From contig NC_134702.1 of assembly GCF_043290135.1 (NCBI RefSeq), positions 192,976,491-193,040,490 on the forward strand: a stretch of DNA of 64,000 nt. The letters are read 5' to 3'. The notes beneath the pieces were generated by a model. It was not told where the DNA came from. It made no database searches and saw only the letters and a list, made by a program, of their open reading frames with translations. Shown here piece after piece: positions 59,161 to 64,000 of this stretch. Position 1 is the stretch's first letter, and each line of letters opens with the position of its first letter. The position numbers and the translations under genes are program-made. This DNA is from Rhipicephalus microplus (Eukaryota > Arthropoda > Arachnida > Ixodida > Ixodidae).

Positions 59161-59240
59161 AACTGCGCGGTACCGGGATTCGAACCACGGACCTCTTGCA
59201 TGCGAGGCGGATGCTCTAACCACTACGCCATCGCCGCACC
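59161..59240 (-). promoter_or_regulatory. tRNA-like module (Pol III A and B boxes) at the RTE 5' end
   Basis: On the minus strand GTGCGGCGATGGCGTAGTGG gives an A-box-like TGGCGTAGTGG, and GTGGTTCGAATCCCGG contains a perfect B box GGTTCGAATCC. GTGCGG can pair with CCGCGC at the end as an acceptor-like stem, and CCTC/GAGG form an anticodon-like stem. It is inside the target duplication, so it moved with the LINE. Confidence 0.85.
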
Positions 59241-59571
59241 TCCCGGCCACAAGTACACGAAACCAAAGAGTTTCATTTGCCCTGTCACTTTCCCTTTTAG
59301 CCATAAATATTCCTTGCACTCCTGCTTAACCCTATGCCCGTCTGTACTTTTATGAATGAATGCCCTAATACCACCCCCCTTTCTGCAGCCCTCTGTTCTG
59401 ATACAATATTCCCACGCGTAGTTTGGATTGTTAGGAGGTTGCTCAATGTCCCTAGGATGTGTTTCTACAAAACCTTATACCATCGGCCTCTCCTCCCTTA
59501 GATGTTCTCCTATCTCTTCCCAGTGCAGCCTGTTCCTGCCACCCTGCATGGTAATATACCCTATGTCTGAA

Positions 59572-60210
59572 GAGCAGCGCTTCAAGATAGGTAATAGTGC
59601 ACTTCAAGTTGTAAGATACTATGTCTACTTAGGGCAGGTAATAACCGCGGAGCCGAACCACGAGATTTAGGTGACTAGAAGAATAAGAATGGGTTGGAGC
59701 ACATTTGGCAAGCACTCTCAAAAATGACAGGTAGATTACCACTCTCCCTCAAGAGTAAGGTATATAATAGCTGTATCTTGCCGGTACTTAGCTACGGAGC
59801 AGAAACCTGGAGACTTACAAAGAGGGATCAACCTAAATTGAGGACGACGCAGCGAGCAATGCAAAAAATGGGTAGGTGTAACCTTAACAGACAAGAAGAG
59901 AGCAGAGTGGTTTAGGGAACAAACGGGGGTTAAGGATATCATAGCTGAAATCAAGAAGAAGAAAAGGATATGGGCCGGGCATCTAGCGCGTAGACAGGAT
60001 AACCACTGGTCGTTAAGTGTAACTAACTGGATTCTCAGAGAAGGCAAGCGGGTTAGGATGAGACAGAAGGTTAGGTGGGCAGATGATATTAAGAAGTTTG
60101 TGGTTATAAATTGGCAGCAGCAAGCACAGGATCGGGTTCACTGGAGAAACATGGGAGAGGCCTTTGTGCTGCAGTGGACATAGTCAGGCTGATGATGACG
60201 ATGATGATGA
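59572..60210 (+). mobile_element. 5'-truncated RTE LINE copy
   Basis: It matches the last part of the RTE ORF (from IGNSALxVV through [30 protein letters not shown] and onward) and ends in a GATGATGAT tail. ATGTCTGAA occurs at 59563-59571 and 60210-60218 as target duplication. A stop after PNHEI and several frameshifts show it is dead. It lies opposite in orientation to the intact copy 330 bp away. Confidence 0.9.
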
Positions 60211-60392
60211 TGTCTGAATTGGCTCGGCTCTCGTGACTACGTCTATTTCGGCCCCGGACTCTACCTATCTTAGATACTGGTGGCACTTTGGAATCGTATG
60301 TGTCCATACCACCTGTCAAAGAATCTCTATGGTGATTTCCCTCGTTAATAGCTACCCTGCACCCAGAAGAGCTCGCGTGCCCACCATAAAAG

Positions 60393-61424
60393 CTACTGTG
60401 CGTCTTGCGAGTCGCCAACCCACCTCATGACCTGGCCGCCCATCGAAGTGAATTCTGTCTCGTTGAAAATCACCCACCAATGCACCTCTCTGTTTATTTC
60501 CACCACCTCAAAGCCTTTCTCGTGACTCATCCGCCATATCTCTTGGTTTGCGTTGACAACCGCTATTTGCAGGTTGCTATCACGCACCGGTTCCTCCGCT
60601 GTTGTCCATATCACTAACTGTACCTGAGGAGAAGTGGTGCGCATGTCATCGACCCCTTTTGCCACTGTGGGTTATAGTCCTGCTGTATCTTCATCTAAGA
60701 CATCGTTTAACTCGCCTGAAATCATCACGAGGTTTCATCTATCAGCTGTAGTTTGGAGTTTTGCGCTCGCTTGCCTCATGACTGCTTCCAGATTGCGTCT
60801 TAAGAACGCCCCCACTACCGCCCTCTTGTCACCTCTTACCCTTGCTTGAATTGCTTTTGTGCATCGATTTAAATCAGAGTCCCCGGCATTTATCACAAGC
60901 TGTGACATTTCAGCTGGAGCATCATGCACCTGGGGGTTACTTGAACCTGTGACGCCAGCTTTGTCCCCTTCCAGCCCCACCACTACTTCGCTGAAGCTGG
61001 GCCTTGCGACAATCGAACCGGCTGAACCTGTTTTTTCTAAACTTGCTTGCTTTTCCTTCTCCACCGTTCTGGTTGCCGGTTCTCTACTGTCCTCTCTGTG
61101 GGCCGCTCCTTTGTTCACCTTGGCTAGTGCTTCCTCGGCGGGCTTAAGCCTTTCTCACATTGCCCTCGCTTTCTCTTGCACTGTCACCAACGCACTCTCA
61201 AGCTCAGTGATTCTCACCTGCAGTTCACTCTGGGCAACTATCATTTTCTCCATTTTTTCCTCGACCTTGCGTTGCCTACACTTCGCGTCAGCCTCTTCTC
61301 TATCAGCTTCTACACTTAGGTCCATTTTCAAACCCACCCCGCATCCTGAGCACTTTACAGTCGTTTCAACCATGTCTTTTTCACACCAGTTGTCTCTATA
61401 GCTTGTCTCACTCGATAAATACAA
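60393..61424 (-). pseudogene. CR1-like LINE ORF1 (cysteine motif, coiled coil, SGNH-hydrolase-like)
   Basis: The right part has CEKDMVETTVKCSGCGVGLK (paired cysteines), then a coiled coil (KVEEKMEKMIVAQSELQVRI). A linker is followed by SGNH-like blocks: LVINAGDSDLNR (Gly-Asp-Ser block), LVMISGELNDVLD (the G-x-N-D block) and QLVIWTTAEEPVR. The block FTSMGGQVMRW sits where the catalytic D-x-x-H should be but lacks it. Stops at about 61.16, 60.73 and 60.67 kb break the frame. CR1-type ORF1 proteins carrying an esterase domain are known, and this fits that pattern. Confidence 0.65.
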
Positions 61425-62492
61425 AACTAAAGCCCTGTCCTACGAAAAAGACAAAGTCTAAACTCTGCTACAAAAGTTTGCGTGTTCTATGTACGTGCAC
61501 CTCCCCCACAGGGTGGCAAGAGAAAAAAACAAAAAACAAAAGTTCAAACACACACACAAACGCACAAACTAATAAATACCTAGTGACTGACCCACGAAAA
61601 AGCCGTACAATGTGATAAGTGCTACAAAGAATTTAACTGCTGCCTTATAATTATAAAAACAAGCTCAGAACATGCAAAACCACTTATCTGCGCAGTCGAT
61701 CAGGAGCGCTCAAAAAACTCGTCCACCCATCGTGACAGTCTGAATCGAAACACAAACGCCTTGTGTGGCGGTGCGCCATCTAGCGAGCATTTTCGTAAAT
61801 ACTGAAGAGGCGACCTGAGCAGTGACGATGAGCACCGACTGGAGATTACACTGCTAACACTGGTTTACATGCCAGTCACCGCCACCGCACAAGGCGCGAG
61901 CAATTAAAAGGTTGTCGATCAAGCTTCAAAAAAGCTTGTTATCAAAAACAACTCCCGTATTTATGCAGCAGACCCCTACTGAGCAAAATTAGAGCGTTAC
62001 ACTACGGAGCATTGGATTTTCTAGTACAGTTGAGCATTTCCCTTGGAAAACACATGAAGCCCCCATTGTAAACTATAAACACTCTTAAGCCGCGTGGTGC
62101 GTAGTTCGACATAGCAATTTCAACAGAATGTTACAGAAAGCCTCTACTGAACATATGTGGGAGTCAATATTGAAGTAGGTATTTATCGTCAGATTTTATG
62201 TTTATTTTTTCGGCTGCTTCTCATCTGGGTATGGCAGGTCACCGCTGTCGCCAACGAGAAATTACGCTGTGTACAAATGTCCTAACTAATGATCGTCATG
62301 GTTTCGCAAAGGATCTTTACATCGCTAGATGTCGAATTGGTAGGAGTATACAAGTTGAAGCACCTTTAGCAAAAATATTTCTTTCCATGCAGAGCATAAA
62401 ACACTGGTTCATAAAGCATCACATTCATATAAAATATTTGCCAATAAGACGGTAAGTTGGGCCAGTTGATTACAACCCATCGTGGACGTATT
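61425..62492. other. Intergenic
   Basis: No gene or repeat recognised. The segment up to about 61.6 kb may be 5' UTR of the CR1-like LINE. Confidence 0.35.
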
Positions 62493-62735
62493 TCGAGCGC
62501 AACACCAAAAAACACAGGACAGGGAATGAGAAGACGGCGCCTACTCACAACTGTTTATTGAAAAAACGGAGTGAAATGTGTGTATATATATATATATATT
62601 GGTACTGGCAGCCTACATCACGACATGCGCAGAAGAGGTGCACCGAGGTAGCGTTGTCACACTCTTGGCAATAATCAAGATTGGCCTGAATAACCTCATT
62701 CTTTTTCATGCAGTGTAACGGATGGTTCACTAATG
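62493..62735 (-). mobile_element. Penelope-like element 3' end, inverted
   Basis: The reverse complement of this stretch aligns with 63625-63810: TGCACCTCTTCTGCGCATGTCG, GATGTAGGCTGCCAGTACC, (TA)n, TCAATAAACAGTTGTGAGT, GCGCCGTCTTCTCATTCCC and GGTGTTGCGC. It is head-to-head with the plus-strand Penelope copy that starts immediately to its right. Confidence 0.8.
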
Positions 62736-63810
62736 CACTTGCTACCCGTAATCTTTATAAGATGTGCCTCAGAGATTTCTTTTGTTAGTTCGTTAGAATG
62801 CTTGAAGATGATGGTGGTTCTCTCTTTGTGTCATAAATATGACCCAAGATCAGTGAAGCCTATATTAAACTACAAGTCTGGCCGTTCTAAGATTGTGGAT
62901 AGAACAATTGCAAAGACAATAAGTAATGCGTCACTCAGGAAATCCTGTGTGCACGTGTCAAATACTGCTTTTCATAATCAGGTAAAACACTTAGTAGACG
63001 CTGGGTATCCTGACAAGGCGATTTCATTTGTGTGTGAGTCGATGGTTCGGAGTGTTAAGCTCGTGAAATACAGAGGAGCTCAAGCAAATTGGGATGAAAA
63101 AAGAAAAAGAGCACTTTTTTTCTTATGCATACAAATTGGCGCATGGGCTGAAAAACGTAGGTTGAAGGTATGGCGTTGACGTTCTTTTTTCCGCCAAACA
63201 TACGGTGGGTCGCATTTGCCCGATGGTTCATAATGCGCAGAGGAACAAACAAGCCTAAAGGAGTTGCGCTGTGTATAATAAAAAAAAGTACATCGCATGC
63301 GTAAAAAAAAGCTGTGGATTGAACTCCATTATCGTGTGGTAGGGAGGACGTGGGACAAACTAAACGATGTGTGAATGTTCGTTTAAGGGGGCATGAGTTA
63401 TCTCTTCAAGGGGTCGCACGGCTTCATCTACCGAAACATTGCAGGTCCTGCGGTTGTCGTCCAATTTTTGAGAGAACCACCTTCATATTCAAGCATCCTA
63501 ACCAACTAACAAGAGAAATCGCTGAGGCATACTATATAAATATTAGGGGTAGCAAGTGCATTAGTGAACCATTCGTCACATTGCCTGAAAAACAATTATT
63601 TTTTAGGCAAATCTTGAATATTGTCATGAGTGTGAAAACGCTACTTCGGTGCACCTCTTGTTCTTCGCATGTCGTGATGTAGGCTGCCAGTACCTATATA
63701 TATATACATTTCACCTCAATTTTACCAGTAAACAAGAGTTGTGAGTCAGCGCCGTCTTTTCTTTCTTTTTTGCTCTTTCCCTATCCTTTGTTTTTCTGGT
63801 GTTGCGCTGT
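62735..63810 (+). mobile_element. Penelope-like element, 3' part with GIY-YIG domain
   Basis: The 5'-truncated coding part begins in the region after RT. YKSGRSKIVDRTIAKTISNASLRKSC and VKHLVDAGYPDKAISFVCES are characteristic of the Penelope RT-endonuclease connector. The GIY-YIG endonuclease and the shared 3' end follow. The frame is broken between 63.18 and 63.35 kb. Confidence 0.85.
63350..63625 (+). pseudogene. Penelope-like GIY-YIG endonuclease domain
   Basis: GQTKRCVNVRLRGHELSLQG is the G-Q-T-x-R-x-x-N-x-R-L-x-x-H core, and LPKHCRSCGCRPIFERTTFI the Cys-rich insertion typical of Penelope endonucleases. REIAEAYYINIRGSKCISEP carries the catalytic Glu. The GIY half upstream is in another frame and eroded. 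Confidence 0.85.
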
Positions 63811-64000
63811 AAATAAGTTCAAATAAATATTATCCAAATTCAGGAGCCCCTCTCCAAGCTCGGAAAGTGTACGAGCGGAGCTTGGCGTGTTCGTCCCTGA
63901 CATAGGTTCTCCTGCTACATGACAAGAAAAATAGCGCGAAATGAACAGGACACAAGAAAAATACAACACTTTGATCGGTTTTGAGATTGCTTCCAAAAAA
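63811..64000. other. Flank, nothing recognised
   Basis: Short terminal stretch without a supported feature. Confidence 0.3.

Larger units (their letters stand above)
56045..59240 (-). mobile_element. Full-length RTE-clade LINE with a tRNA-like 5' end
   Basis: CTCCCGGCCACAAGT flanks both ends (56030-56044 and 59240-59254, allowing one shared base). The unit of about 3.2 kb includes a tRNA-like module at the 5' end (59161-59240), a short 5' region, one intact ORF and a (GATGAT)n 3' end. Size, single ORF and short-repeat tail fit the RTE clade. The clean duplication and intact ORF indicate a recent insertion into the CR1-like LINE's endonuclease. Confidence 0.93.
53041..61424 (-). mobile_element. 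CR1-like LINE, near full length, split by two RTE insertions
   Basis: Minus-strand order: ORF1 (61424 to about 60.4 kb), ORF2 endonuclease (about 59562-59255 and 56030-55641), RT (54.93-54.12 kb), C-terminus and 3' UTR (53.9-53.04 kb), then (CATC)n. RTE copies occupy 56045-59240 (minus) and 59572-60210 (plus). All ORFs carry stops or frameshifts. The endonuclease plus an esterase-like ORF1 suggests the CR1 group. Confidence 0.85.

Noticed and set aside
1..64000. CRISPR arrays, rRNA genes, operons or prophage
   Set aside because: No spaced direct repeats, rRNA-like sequence or bacterial gene organisation seen; all features fit an arthropod nuclear genome.

Overview
This is nuclear DNA from a hard tick, probably a metastriate species such as Rhipicephalus, Dermacentor or Hyalomma. 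The evidence is one multi-exon tick salivary-type lipocalin gene with GT-AG introns, plus tRNA-derived SINEs resembling the Ruka family of ixodid ticks. Most of the remaining DNA is retrotransposons. I see no bacterial features, CRISPR array or complete viral genome.

Only one host gene can be supported. It is a lipocalin / histamine-binding-type gene on the + strand, 30.18-52.24 kb. Five coding exons (30240-30356, 38328-38485, 41543-41616, 49679-49762, 52027-52151) join in frame to a 185-residue secreted protein. A TATA box lies just upstream and an AATAAA signal just downstream. Its introns carry an RTE fragment, two unclassified repeats, several SINEs, a 5'-truncated CR1-like LINE and a 5.1-kb LTR element.

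Region by region: 0-5 kb holds a Ty3/gypsy relic, two SINE copies, a decayed ~147-bp satellite, a perfect 34-bp palindrome and a (GATA)n array. 5.3-21.9 kb is a nested stack. An I-clade LINE on the - strand is split by a small TIR element (20435-20842). Next to that is a Ty3/gypsy element with 287-bp LTRs (9514-20429). Its 3' LTR holds a second, Mag-like gypsy element with 206-bp LTRs (9649-14946). That element carries a SINE in gag and an unclassified A-tract insertion in its 5' LTR. Empty sites and target-site duplications elsewhere in the window fix many of these boundaries to the base. 22-30 kb is mostly featureless AT-rich DNA with repeat fragments. 41996-47064 is a young LTR element with 1138-bp LTRs and a 5-bp duplication; it encodes a SCAN-like Gag and a protease but no polymerase. 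52.8-61.4 kb is a decayed CR1-like LINE with an SGNH-type ORF1 and a (CATC)n tail. It is split by an intact RTE LINE (56045-59240) and by a truncated RTE copy. 62.5-63.8 kb is a Penelope-like element with a GIY-YIG domain and an inverted second 3' end.

The least ordinary signals are: the intact RTE LINE whose transposed unit begins with a tRNA-like promoter module; an unclassified repeat inserted twice into A-tracts; and six short near-perfect fold-backs, some exactly at insertion junctions.
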